Of a stretch of DNA of 61,795 nt, positions 53,691 through 61,651 are shown in pieces. Below the pieces are notes generated by a model, which made no database searches, was not told where the DNA came from, and saw nothing but the letters and a program-made list of their open reading frames with translations. A program made the translations under genes and the position numbers. This DNA is from an uncultured Bermanella sp. GTDB lineage: Bacteria > Pseudomonadota > Gammaproteobacteria > Pseudomonadales > Oceanobacteraceae. Numbering within the stretch: the first letter of the stretch is position 1; each line of letters opens with the position of its first letter. The stretch spans positions 1 through 61,795 of the forward strand of contig CAJXRF010000025.1 in assembly GCA_913058575.1 (NCBI GenBank), written 5' to 3'.

Positions 53691-55463
53691 ATGTCTGATA
53701 ACCAATTTGATTACGACCAAGTGATTGTGGGCTCTGGCTTTGGGGGCTCGGCCAGCGCATTACGCTTAAGCGAGAAAGGCCATCGAGTATTGGTTTTGGA
53801 AAAAGGTAAGCGCTGGAGTGACGAAGAGTTGCCCAAAACTAATTGGAACCTTAAACGTTATGTGTGGCTGCCTTTTATTGGCTGTCGTGGCTTGTTTCAA
53901 GTGGCACTAACTAAAAAATTCATTGGCTTACATGGGGCTGGCGTAGGCGGCGGTTCATTGGTGTATGGAAACGTTCACCTTGTCCCTTCTGACGAGGTAT
54001 TCAGCTCGGATGCTTGGCAGGCCAGTAATAAAAATTGGAAAGAAGACCTCTTACCATTTTATGGATTAGCGCTGCGCATGATTGGAGTGGCCAAGAATAC
54101 CTACGAAAGCACCGCCGACCATATTCTTAAAGAAGTGGCACAAGACATGGGTAAAGAAGGCACCTATGACACGGTGAACACCGGTATTCTGTTTCCAGAA
54201 AAAGGCGAGAAGATCGACATTAACACTCAAGGTAAAGATCGCGGCGATCCTTACTTCAATGGGGATGGCCCAGATCGCAATAGCTGCAACTATTGCGGCG
54301 GCTGCATGATTGGTTGTCGTAACAATGCAAAAAATACCCTGGTTAAAAACTACCTGTATTTTGCCGAGCGTAATGGTGTAGAAATTCGCGCCGAAAGCAA
54401 AGTCACCCGCATTGAGGCATTAGGTGCGGGCACCGGTGATGACGGCTATGAGATAACCGTTAAAGACATGTCTAACTATTTTCGCCCACGCTGGTACAAA
54501 ATTAAAAGCCGTGGCCTAGTGTTGTCGGCAGGCGTAATGGGGACCGTGCCATTACTACTAAAACAAAAAATGAAGCTCAAAACCTTACCTAATATTTCAG
54601 ATCGTCTAGGCGCTCAAATACGCACCAACTCAGAAACATTAATTCCGGTAAGCACTCGATTAAAAGACAAAAACGGCAAAAGAATTGAAACTTGGGACGG
54701 CCCTGGTATCTCCACTATTTTTTCTCCCGATGATGAAACCAATATTGAAGTGGTACGCTATTCAAAGGGTTCCGACTTAGCCAATATGGGCATGGTGTTA
54801 ATGCCGTTAACCGATGGCGACACGGCTTTACCTAGACCTTTACAGCTAATCGTTAACATACTTAAAAATCCGTACAAAGCAGTGCGCGGTATGTTTCCTT
54901 TTAGTTCGGCTAAAAATACTATTTGGTTATTGGTCATGCAGAAAAAAGAAGCGTTTGTGCATTTTCAATATAAACGCCGTTGGTACAAAGGGTTTATAAA
55001 TAACTGGGAAGCAGTACAAAAAGACGGTGATAGCCCGTTAACTGCATTTTTTCCAATAGCCCAAAAAGTCGCGCGTTTATTTGAGAAAAAGTCCAAAGGT
55101 GATGCCACCAATATATTAGGGGAAATTGTCGCCGACACCCCTATTACAGCGCATATCATGAGCGGTGTAGCCATGGGCAGTGATGCATCTAATGGTGTGA
55201 TTGATCAAAGCGGTGAAGTATTTGGCTATAAAAATTTACGTGTACTGGATGGCTCGATCATTCCTGGCAACATGGGTGTGAATCCATCATTAACCATATT
55301 GGCCCTAACCGAGCATGCCATGAGTAAACTGCCAGTATTTAACCAAGAGCGAGCCGATAAAATTAAACCGGTACTATTTAGTTCTATGTTAGATGGTCAG
55401 GTATCTCATTTAAGCGGTAACGGGGATCTTGGTAAACAAATCAATCTTAAGGATGTAAGCTAA
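53691..55463 (+). CDS. GMC oxidoreductase, cholesterol-oxidase-like, with Fe-S cysteine motif
   Basis: 590-aa FAD flavoprotein. N-terminal dinucleotide-binding motif VGSGFGGSASALRL (about 13-26), GAGVGGGS in the FAD site, and the C-terminal His/Asn region MGVNPSLTILALTE. It lacks a signal peptide. C199, C202, C205 and C209 (CX2CX2CX3C) form a ferredoxin-like Fe-S motif common to this GMC subgroup. Predicted to oxidise a sterol or other alcohol. AraC-type regulator is divergent from it. Followed by a GC-rich terminator. Confidence 0.9.
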   Translation: MSDNQFDYDQVIVGSGFGGSASALRLSEKGHRVLVLEKGKRWSDEELPKTNWNLKRYVWLPFIGCRGLFQVALTKKFIGLHGAGVGGGSLVYGNVHLVPSDEVFSSDAWQASNKNWKEDLLPFYGLALRMIGVAKNTYESTADHILKEVAQDMGKEGTYDTVNTGILFPEKGEKIDINTQGKDRGDPYFNGDGPDRNSCNYCGGCMIGCRNNAKNTLVKNYLYFAERNGVEIRAESKVTRIEALGAGTGDDGYEITVKDMSNYFRPRWYKIKSRGLVLSAGVMGTVPLLLKQKMKLKTLPNISDRLGAQIRTNSETLIPVSTRLKDKNGKRIETWDGPGISTIFSPDDETNIEVVRYSKGSDLANMGMVLMPLTDGDTALPRPLQLIVNILKNPYKAVRGMFPFSSAKNTIWLLVMQKKEAFVHFQYKRRWYKGFINNWEAVQKDGDSPLTAFFPIAQKVARLFEKKSKGDATNILGEIVADTPITAHIMSGVAMGSDASNGVIDQSGEVFGYKNLRVLDGSIIPGNMGVNPSLTILALTEHAMSKLPVFNQERADKIKPVLFSSMLDGQVSHLSGNGDLGKQINLKDVS

Positions 55464-55467
55464 AAAG

Positions 55468-55504
55468 TTGCCGCCCTCCATATGAAGTGGGGCGGCAATA
55501 TTTT
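55468..55504 (+). terminator. Terminator of the GMC gene
   Basis: TTGCCGCCC (55468-55476) and GGGCGGCAA (55490-55498), 9-bp perfect GC-rich stem, followed by TATTTT. The stem begins 5 bp after the stop. Confidence 0.85.
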
Positions 55505-55521
55505 GGCAGCTTAACTTAAAA

Positions 55522-56112
55522 CTATTTTAATTTTTTTCGGATTCGGCTTAATGCTATGGGTGTGATGCCAATGTGTGAGGCGATCATTTTTAAAGAGATG
55601 TTGTCTTTTAGTTGAGCGTTATCTTCTAAGAACTGCAAATAACGTTGCTCAGCGCTTTGTTGCACAAAAGCATATTCACGCTCTTCCTTTTTAATAAATA
55701 AATTTTCTAATAAACGATTATAAGCCTTTAAAAAACCAGGCTGGTTTTCCATCACCCCAAGAAATTCATCCCAATTAAACTCTATGCACAATACATCGCT
55801 TAGGGATTCTATGCTAAATAACGAGGGTTTTTTACGGGTCATGGCTCGGGTGGAGCCTGCGATACTCGGGGCACTGGCAAAAGACTGGGTGAACTCCTTA
55901 CCCTCAACCGAGACGCTCATAAAACGCACAAAGCCTTTTACTAAAAAAAATAGCTTAGGAGCCATCTTACCCTGACTGATAAGCAGCTCCCCCTCTTTAT
56001 AATGCTTAAGCTCCCCCTTTAAACCGTATTTTTTAAAGTCTTCAATCTCTAGATTTCCATCCGGCCCACTAAAGAAGCTTACAAAATTTTCCTGCTGTGC
56101 TTGTATATTCAC
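55522..56112 (-). CDS. Crp/Fnr family regulator
   Basis: 196 aa. Cyclic-nucleotide-binding-like beta-roll (about 25-130) with EGELLISQGK and LFFLVKGFVRF, and a short C-terminal wHTH (SLKMIASHIGITPIALSRIRKKL). The cNMP pocket lacks the usual Arg/Glu phosphate motif, so the ligand is uncertain. The N-terminus lacks Fnr cysteines. Its upstream gap contains a 14-bp tandem repeat. Confidence 0.9.
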   Translation of the reverse strand: MNIQAQQENFVSFFSGPDGNLEIEDFKKYGLKGELKHYKEGELLISQGKMAPKLFFLVKGFVRFMSVSVEGKEFTQSFASAPSIAGSTRAMTRKKPSLFSIESLSDVLCIEFNWDEFLGVMENQPGFLKAYNRLLENLFIKKEEREYAFVQQSAEQRYLQFLEDNAQLKDNISLKMIASHIGITPIALSRIRKKLK

Positions 56113-56119
56113 ACCTTCA

Positions 56120-56184
56120 CCTAATTCAAGGGGCCTAATTCAAGAGGCCTAAATCACATGGCTCAAATCATAGGCCTAAGTCAC
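56120..56184. repeat. Imperfect 14-bp tandem repeat
   Basis: Five units of about 14 bp: CCTAATTCAAGGGG, CCTAATTCAAGAGG, CCTAAATCACATGG, a 13-bp unit CTCAAATCATAGG, then CCTAAGTCAC. The last unit overlaps the stop of the EamA gene. The array lies directly upstream of the Crp/Fnr start. Confidence 0.8.
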
Positions 56185-57075
56185 AAACCTTGATTGTTTT
56201 GAAATTAAATACAATGCCAAAAGTGTCATCATCACCCCCGGCATGGCCAACCAGATAATACTAAGGTCCGCGCCTTCAATCAGCAAGCCATAAAGATGTG
56301 GCACGGCCACCAATATAGGAATTAAGTAAGTAAAAGCCAATAGGCGGTTAGGCCCCACGGATTTGACTAAATACTGCTGTAAGAAAAAGGTGCCCATAGT
56401 CGTAAACACAGTTAAGTACAAAAGCACTTTCCAAAACTGAATATTTTGCCAATCGGTATTGGCCAAAGGAGAAGAGATTAACAATGCTGGCAACAATAAA
56501 ATGCTGCCGCATAACATAATATAAAAAGACCCCAACACAGCAGGAATTTGTGACCCCCACTTTTTCACTAAAGTCACATGCATAGACAAACTGCAGCACG
56601 CTAATAAAAATATGGCATCGCCACGATTAATATTAGCAAGATTTGAAGAGGCAGGATGCAAAGCCAACAGCATCCAAATAGCCCCCACTATGCCTAATAC
56701 AAAGCCCAACAATTGATGCTTAGGTGTGGCTATTTTTAATCCTATAAAGGTAAACAACACACTGATCACCGGCACCAAGGTATAAACCACCGAAGTATTT
56801 AAAGGGCTTGTGGTTTGCAACGCGGTAAACAAGCCCACAAAAAATAATACAAGAAAAAAACTAATCAGCGCGTATTGTAAAAATACCCTTACTCCAAAAA
56901 ACTGCCAGCGGTATACAACAAAAGGCAGCATTAATAAGCAGCCTAAAATAAAACGCAGTGCCGTACCCACCAGCGGACTGGTAAAAGGTAACAAATATTG
57001 AGACACCACAAATGAGGAAGCCATGAGACTTACCCATAAAAGCAAGGTGGCATTTTGAAAAATAGTTTGTTTCAC
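56176..57075 (-). CDS. EamA/DMT superfamily transporter
   Basis: 299-aa membrane protein with ten predicted helices in two EamA repeats. Likely exports a small metabolite or amino acid. Its start is 44 bp from the NAT stop, so the two are probably co-transcribed. The gene end overlaps the tandem repeat. Confidence 0.9.
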   Translation of the reverse strand: MKQTIFQNATLLLWVSLMASSFVVSQYLLPFTSPLVGTALRFILGCLLMLPFVVYRWQFFGVRVFLQYALISFFLVLFFVGLFTALQTTSPLNTSVVYTLVPVISVLFTFIGLKIATPKHQLLGFVLGIVGAIWMLLALHPASSNLANINRGDAIFLLACCSLSMHVTLVKKWGSQIPAVLGSFYIMLCGSILLLPALLISSPLANTDWQNIQFWKVLLYLTVFTTMGTFFLQQYLVKSVGPNRLLAFTYLIPILVAVPHLYGLLIEGADLSIIWLAMPGVMMTLLALYLISKQSRFVT

Positions 57076-57097
57076 AAAAGTAGCTTCCGGTGTTTTT

Positions 57098-57130
57098 TAT
57101 TGAGTGTCTATTGAGCGTCTACTGAGATAC
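57098..57130. repeat. 11-bp triple tandem repeat at the NAT gene end
   Basis: TATTGAGTGTC, TATTGAGCGTC, TACTGAGATAC in tandem (57098-57130). The third unit contains the NAT stop codon region. Confidence 0.7.
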
Positions 57131-57937
57131 AAACTTAGAGAATAAAAACTCGGATACCGCCGTATCCACCTCTAATTCGTAGGTGCTAAGTAATACCTCA
57201 TGCAGCTGGGAAGCACTTTTTATTAGCGTAGTATGAGTTTCACCATCGCTAATTTGGTGTAACTCACCATTACGAAGTGATTGAATATCGTTGTATTTTT
57301 TTCTACTGATCACCAAATTATTTACAAAGGCTGCATCAGGAGATCGATGAGAATAAAAATGCCCCAATGTGCAATCGGCTTCGGAATAGCGCTCGGAATT
57401 AAAGGTATAAAGGGTGAAGAAATCATCGTCTTTAAAAATTTGGTAGCAGTATTCTTGCTGGGAATTTTTAATAATTCGGTAGCGAGCATCCCCTTGGTCT
57501 TGATCTAACCCTAATTCCATATTTACAGGAAGGCGCGCCCCTAAATGGCCAAAGCCCGCATCCACAATGTAATCACTGCCATTAAGGCTCACCATCATGA
57601 TGCGGTGGGTTCTTGCGGTATCGATATTCTGGTTATACACCACTCTGGCCAATAATAGTCGCACCTCAAATCCCAACGCCTCTAAAACATTTTGCACAAG
57701 CTTATTATGCTCGAAGCAATAACCGCCCTTTTGTTGCACCACTATTTTTTGAAAAATATCCTGCACATCTAATGAGATGCTTTTACCCAGCACCACCGCC
57801 AAACTGTTAAAGCTGTATTTGGCGATATGAGCACTTTGTAAAGCATTAAGAAATTCGATGTCGTTATTTTTAAATTCTATACCCAAGTCCTGTAAGTATT
57901 GGTTGGCTATATCAGGCATATCTAAGGTGGCTGTCAT
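57119..57937 (-). CDS. nat: Arylamine N-acetyltransferase
   Basis: 272 aa from ATG 57937, which has GGAG 8 bp upstream; the open frame continues 39 bp further without a ribosome site. Catalytic triad visible: Cys in GGYCFEHN, His in RTHRI, Asp in VDAGFG. Transfers acetyl from acetyl-CoA to arylamines or hydrazines, cytosolic. The EamA transporter gene follows, suggesting export of the product or relief of an amine. Divergent from an NmrA-like gene over a paired motif. Confidence 0.9.
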   Translation of the reverse strand: MTATLDMPDIANQYLQDLGIEFKNNDIEFLNALQSAHIAKYSFNSLAVVLGKSISLDVQDIFQKIVVQQKGGYCFEHNKLVQNVLEALGFEVRLLLARVVYNQNIDTARTHRIMMVSLNGSDYIVDAGFGHLGARLPVNMELGLDQDQGDARYRIIKNSQQEYCYQIFKDDDFFTLYTFNSERYSEADCTLGHFYSHRSPDAAFVNNLVISRKKYNDIQSLRNGELHQISDGETHTTLIKSASQLHEVLLSTYELEVDTAVSEFLFSKFVSQ

Positions 57938-58003
57938 GGCAATGACTCCGGTTTTATATTCAATTAATGACGCCAATATATAACAAGCTCACTGCGTTGT
58001 AAT

Positions 58004-58070
58004 AAACCTAGGTTTAGTGACGGGCAATATTAATTCTCTTTTAAAAAAAGCAACTCACTAAACCCAGGTT
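58004..58070. promoter_or_regulatory. Paired inverted motif in the NAT/NmrA divergent promoter
   Basis: AACCTAGGTTTAGTGA (58005-58020) and its inverted copy TCACTAAACCCAGGTT (58055-58070) match at 15 of 16 positions; arms are 34 bp apart. The left one contains the perfect palindrome AAACCTAGGTTT (58004-58015). Looks like two operator sites shared by the divergent genes. Confidence 0.65.
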
Positions 58071-58139
58071 AAGGCTTGATTTTTTCTCTGCCCCTACACT
58101 GCATCACAACTTACAAACAACTCAACACAGGAACATATT

Positions 58140-58781
58140 ATGAAAATCACCGTATTTGGCGCAGCAGGAAATGCAGGCAGTAGAATAATCCAAGAAGCCG
58201 TAACACGTGGCCATGAGGTCACTGCTGTAGTACGCAGCCACAAACCCAGTTATGACTTTCCTGCGGGCGTTAAAGTGGCCATTGGCGATGCCAGCCAAGC
58301 CGAATCGATTCGTGCTCTAGCCGCCCAGCAAGATCTATTGATAACCGCTACCCGGCCACAGCCGGGTAAAGAGCACGAGCTATTGGAAATCACCCATACC
58401 TTTATGGATACCCTAAAAGACACAGGTGTGCGCTTATTATTGGTGGGGGGCGCCGGCGGCCTTGAAGTACCCAATACACAAGGGTGCCTAGTGGTGGATG
58501 ACCGTCAGTATGTGCCATTAGCTTGGAGAGACATCGCCGTAGCGTGCACAGAGCAGTTAAACATTTGCCGCAACAGCCAAGGAGTAAATTGGACTTACCT
58601 AAGCCCTCCAGCCAATTTTGCTCCGGGCGAGCGCACCGGTCAGTTTAGATTAGGGTTGGATGAGTTGATGTTGGATGAACAAGGGCAATCCAGTGTATCC
58701 ATGGAAGACTTTGCCATCGCCATGATGGATGAGGCTGAGCAGCCTAAGCATCAGGAGATGCGGTTTACTTTGGGGTATTAG
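58140..58781 (+). CDS. NAD(P)-binding NmrA-like atypical SDR
   Basis: 213-aa Rossmann protein with VFGAAGNAGSRI (GxxGxxG) and VVRSH for NADP binding, plus VGGAGGLEVP. No YxxxK catalytic motif, as in NmrA-like and flavin/quinone-reductase-like atypical SDRs. May act as redox sensor or reductase. AGGA ribosome site before ATG 58140. Divergent from the NAT-EamA pair over 202 bp with a shared inverted motif, so they may be co-regulated. Confidence 0.88.
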   Translation: MKITVFGAAGNAGSRIIQEAVTRGHEVTAVVRSHKPSYDFPAGVKVAIGDASQAESIRALAAQQDLLITATRPQPGKEHELLEITHTFMDTLKDTGVRLLLVGGAGGLEVPNTQGCLVVDDRQYVPLAWRDIAVACTEQLNICRNSQGVNWTYLSPPANFAPGERTGQFRLGLDELMLDEQGQSSVSMEDFAIAMMDEAEQPKHQEMRFTLGY

Positions 58782-58953
58782 GTGAGTGAGCCTTCCTTTC
58801 GATGGGGACTGCATTTGTTGTATGAGAGTAGTTATAAATTTAAGGGGGATTAATTTACTGGGTTAAAGCTTGTACGGTTTTCTTTTGTGGGGAAAAATAT
58901 TTGCTCCATGCAATATTTTCATTTCCTACCTCCATGCGGGTCACTTCCCCCTA

Positions 58954-59000
58954 CAGATTATTGTTCCCGACTAATCTGCATGCCATCATCCGTGATGGCA
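58954..59000. repeat. Two adjacent hairpins, REP-like element
   Basis: CAGATTA (58954-58960)/TAATCTG (58972-58978), then TGCCATCA (58981-58988)/TGATGGCA (58993-59000) with a TCCG loop. Two stems 2 bp apart in non-coding DNA look like an intergenic repeat unit or a structured RNA end. Confidence 0.5.
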
Positions 59001-59164
59001 CTCCGTTTTCACTCTCGGCAACTGCTCCTGCGTTATTCTAATTAGTCACATCCATGCCATCGATCTTTCGGCCTTCTCGATTTTGTATATTCTATTAGGC
59101 TTCAGTAATGACGTCCGAAAAAATTCGTAAGAGAGTATCGTTACCACATTGATGCAGCCTTGAC

Positions 59165-59249
59165 GTCTCAAACAGCGGATTGTGAATGTTGAAGGTCTTT
59201 TGAGTATTTCCAAAAAAGTGACAGCATTTACAATCCCGCGTGCTTTGAC
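59165..59249 (-). other. Degenerate attC-like site after the TMEM43-like gene
   Basis: Imperfect palindrome of 85 bp: arms 59165-59188 and 59225-59249 pair over about 24 bp with several unpaired bases, loop 36 nt. On the minus strand it begins 21 nt after the TMEM43-like stop. Size and bulges fit an attC, but the terminal TAAC/GTTR core is degraded (left GTCAAAG, right GTTTGAG). Confidence 0.4.
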
Positions 59250-59269
59250 TTGCTACATTTTTTCTTAAA

Positions 59270-60442
59270 TTAAGAGGTAGTAACTTCACTATCAGTAATG
59301 CTTTTATTCGCTTTTACTCTTCCTTTAATTAGCCACAGCACTAATCCAGCCAATAGAAGCAATCCCACTCCAATTAGGGGTCTAAAGACTATCCAAGCAA
59401 CTGCAATAGTGATTGCCGTTAAGACAATGGCCACTAGGAAAGCAATCAAACTTGCACCAGCCCCTACAATGTCTCCAAGTATAGGAAGAACATCTGCTAT
59501 TACGGAAAGTGGCTTCAATATTAGCATTAACCCGATAGACATCATTATTAATCCAGTTAGACGGATTACCCAAGTCAAAACCGAGTTGCTCTCTAATGCG
59601 CTTTTAAACATTTTCTCATGACTCACTACCCCATACTCAAGAAGTAAGATTTCTCCACCACCATTTGTGATATATGGCTGGAAGGTATTAGCTGTCTGCT
59701 GGGCAATAATACTTAGGGTTGCTGGTTCAACTATTTCAAAATGCACTTTTATATCGCCAACTCTAGGCCTTTCCGGGTCATCTCCAATAAAATATCCTCC
59801 CGCGTAAGAGATTATATTTTCTATTCCTTGAATATTAGGGAAAGGTTTTGGCTGCAATTCAAGACTCTTAAAATTATTCATTCTTTGTGTCAGACTATCA
59901 GGAAAATCAAAGGCACCGGATGTAATTTTTTTAGCCTGTAGAGTTAGCTTTTTTAAAGGCATATAATCTGGGTTACGGTATCGGGAGTCTTTAAAATTAC
60001 TAGAGCTAATAAGATCATCGCTCCAAACTTTACTGTAGCTGTATTCTTTTATTGTTTTCTCTTCTCCTCCTAGCTGTTTTTCCTTTATTGTTGTGACCTT
60101 TTCTTTCCATTGGAATATCTGAGTATTTCGCTTTAACTTAATGGCATTTGCTTGGACGTTAAAAATAGGGTCCTCTAATATCTCAGCTGTAGTTACATCA
60201 GCAGTCAGATGAACTAACTTTTGATTGTTTGCAGGTATAACAGGGGCTGACTCGATATGAATTACAGAGCCTGAGCCTTCTTCAAGGGCCTTTATACGAT
60301 CAACAGCTCTGCCTTCATTCCAAATTAATAGTGGAAAAGCAATAATAAATAAGATTAATCCAAATAATATCCCTTTAAGTGCACCTCCGATTCGACTTAA
60401 CCACCCTTCGCTAGTTACTTCTGTAAAACTATCATTACTCAT
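59270..60442 (-). CDS. TMEM43-family membrane protein
   Basis: 390-aa membrane protein of the TMEM43 family (DUF1625). One N-terminal helix (about 22-42), a large soluble domain (about 45-285) with the family segments FPLLIWNEGRAV, YSYSKVWSDDLISSSNFKD and NPDYMP, then three or four C-terminal helices (290-378). Bacterial role unknown. Third in a row of minus-strand cassette-like genes; AGATA-only ribosome region at its start, 28 bp after an attC-like sequence. Confidence 0.85.
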   Translation of the reverse strand: MSNDSFTEVTSEGWLSRIGGALKGILFGLILFIIAFPLLIWNEGRAVDRIKALEEGSGSVIHIESAPVIPANNQKLVHLTADVTTAEILEDPIFNVQANAIKLKRNTQIFQWKEKVTTIKEKQLGGEEKTIKEYSYSKVWSDDLISSSNFKDSRYRNPDYMPLKKLTLQAKKITSGAFDFPDSLTQRMNNFKSLELQPKPFPNIQGIENIISYAGGYFIGDDPERPRVGDIKVHFEIVEPATLSIIAQQTANTFQPYITNGGGEILLLEYGVVSHEKMFKSALESNSVLTWVIRLTGLIMMSIGLMLILKPLSVIADVLPILGDIVGAGASLIAFLVAIVLTAITIAVAWIVFRPLIGVGLLLLAGLVLWLIKGRVKANKSITDSEVTTS

Positions 60443-60467
60443 TTTCTATCTCCGATATTATTAAATA

Positions 60468-60518
60468 TAACCACTAGCGTAGCGAGGCAGGTCCAATCTA
60501 TTGGGCGAACAACTGTTA
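60468..60518 (-). other. Possible short or eroded attC site
   Basis: On the minus strand this reads from TAACAGTTGTTCGCC to GCTAGTGGTTA, 51 nt with TAAC/GTTA ends, a central CCAATAGATTGG palindrome and a CTCGCTACGCT stretch like those in attC loops. It covers the stop codon of the upstream lipoprotein gene. Inner arms pair poorly. Confidence 0.4.
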
Positions 60519-61016
60519 CTTACTTGGCATTCTGCATAAGTTGGTTTGACTACAGATATGCATTCCTAAGCGTTTGGCTCTGTTCTCCACCCAACCACCG
60601 GTAATATCCTGAGTAATTTCAACTTTAATATAAATTTGAAATTCACCTTCTTTAAGCGAAGAGTAGACACCTACAACAGATCCCCACTCATTTAGCGTAA
60701 TTCCTTTTTCCGCTATTATCGCTGAACCATCTTCCGATGATTTTACAATTGAATACCCAGAACTTCCTACAGATTTTTTTAGCAAAGAACTAAGTTGTGA
60801 CATAGCCATATTCTGTACATATATAAAGTATTCATTTTTACCTTTCCAGCTCCAGATGGCACCTGATGAACTATCGTGAGTTTTCGCCAACCCTGCAAAA
60901 TCGATTTTCGATGAACTACTTTCAAAGTTTGATACTCTTGCAACGGAAGTACAGCCGGAGGCTGTAATTACCATTAATAGAACAATAAGATTTTTAATCA
61001 TCTGTGAATTATCCAT
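60516..61016 (-). CDS. Hypothetical lipoprotein, cassette-like
   Basis: 166 aa with a signal peptide and lipobox ASGC (Cys near residue 22). The mature part, with IWSWKGKNEYFIYVQNMAM and WGSVVGVYSS, is not a family I recognise. ATG 61016 is 4 nt after the GTTAGG end of a good attC, exactly where cassette genes usually begin; an alternative Met is residue 6. No Shine-Dalgarno, also common for cassette genes. Confidence 0.75.
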   Translation of the reverse strand: MDNSQMIKNLIVLLMVITASGCTSVARVSNFESSSSKIDFAGLAKTHDSSSGAIWSWKGKNEYFIYVQNMAMSQLSSLLKKSVGSSGYSIVKSSEDGSAIIAEKGITLNEWGSVVGVYSSLKEGEFQIYIKVEITQDITGGWVENRAKRLGMHICSQTNLCRMPSK

Positions 61017-61019
61017 GTT

Positions 61020-61103
61020 ACCTAACGCTTAGCAGCGTGCATCAGCATATCTGATGTAGCTAGTCTTTTTGGCCGAAACGCATTTAAGCGTATTGTTATA
61101 AGG
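61020..61103 (-). other. attC recombination site (integron cassette)
   Basis: On the minus strand it reads CCTTATAACAATACGCTTA ... TAAGCGTTAGG, about 84 nt. R' box GTTAGGT fits GTTRRRY; left core TAACAAT with L box CGCTTA pairs with TAAGCG on the right, as in known attC sites. A CATCAG/CTGATG stem lies inside. It starts 2 nt after the stop of one gene and ends 4 nt before the start of the next. Confidence 0.72.
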
Positions 61104-61105
61104 CA

Positions 61106-61651
61106 TTAATCACTGTACCAAAATCTCACAAAACGCATTTCATTATTACTCCAAAAGTAGAGTGATCCTGCACTCTCAAATCGAAAGTAATCTAAAGCAG
61201 GATTAGAAAAATCCGCTTCTTTAGGGGTTATATCATCTGGTGTAACCCAAGCGTTTTTTACATAACGTCGAAAGGTATCTGGCGATAAAGTGCCAAGCCC
61301 CATGTTTGGTGCTGTATATACATAGCTCTTTTCTGGGTAGGCTTTATCCCAATTGCTTATCTCAAGAGGCAACCAAGAATATTGATCGTTACTTGATACA
61401 TACAGAAATAAAGCATCACCTCTAAATTCAGTACTTATTAAAATATATGCTGTATCAGCTTGTCCATCACCATTGAAGTCCCCTTGTGCCTGAGAGTAAC
61501 GACTAACGGAATTTGTAGAGTTGCGTTCGTTATCTCTTTCTTCTCCTGCTAGCTCTTTCTCTGTTGGCAACCTCCAACCATCAGGCAACTTAATTCGTTC
61601 GCCATAAGCTTGCAGAGAAAGCATTACTAAAAGAGTTAGGATCATTTTCAT
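61106..61651 (-). CDS. Hypothetical secreted protein with FG-GAP/VCBS-like calcium loop, cassette-like
   Basis: 181 aa with signal peptide (about residues 1-17). Contains GDFNGDGQADTAYILI (about 57-72), a DxDxDG-like loop as found in VCBS/FG-GAP repeats, after a segment KLPDGWRLPTEKELAGEE. No catalytic family recognised. Weak ribosome region before ATG 61651. Same direction as the next two genes and followed by attC, so likely an integron cassette gene. The 144 bp to the window edge hold no recognisable gene. Confidence 0.78.
   Translation of the reverse strand: MKMILTLLVMLSLQAYGERIKLPDGWRLPTEKELAGEERDNERNSTNSVSRYSQAQGDFNGDGQADTAYILISTEFRGDALFLYVSSNDQYSWLPLEISNWDKAYPEKSYVYTAPNMGLGTLSPDTFRRYVKNAWVTPDDITPKEADFSNPALDYFRFESAGSLYFWSNNEMRFVRFWYSD

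Larger units (their letters stand above)
58782..59269. other. Gene-free stretch left of the cassette-like genes
   Basis: About 490 bp without a supported gene. It holds a two-hairpin element at 58954-59000 and an imperfect attC-like palindrome at 59165-59249. The short minus-strand frame at 59095-59289 has no ribosome site and crosses the palindrome, so it is not called. Confidence 0.6.

Noticed and set aside
56120-56184. CRISPR array
   Set aside because: Units are 14 bp, contiguous, with no spacers.
59095-59289. Small minus-strand frame
   Set aside because: No ribosome site, crosses the bulged palindrome, and overlaps the TMEM43-like end.
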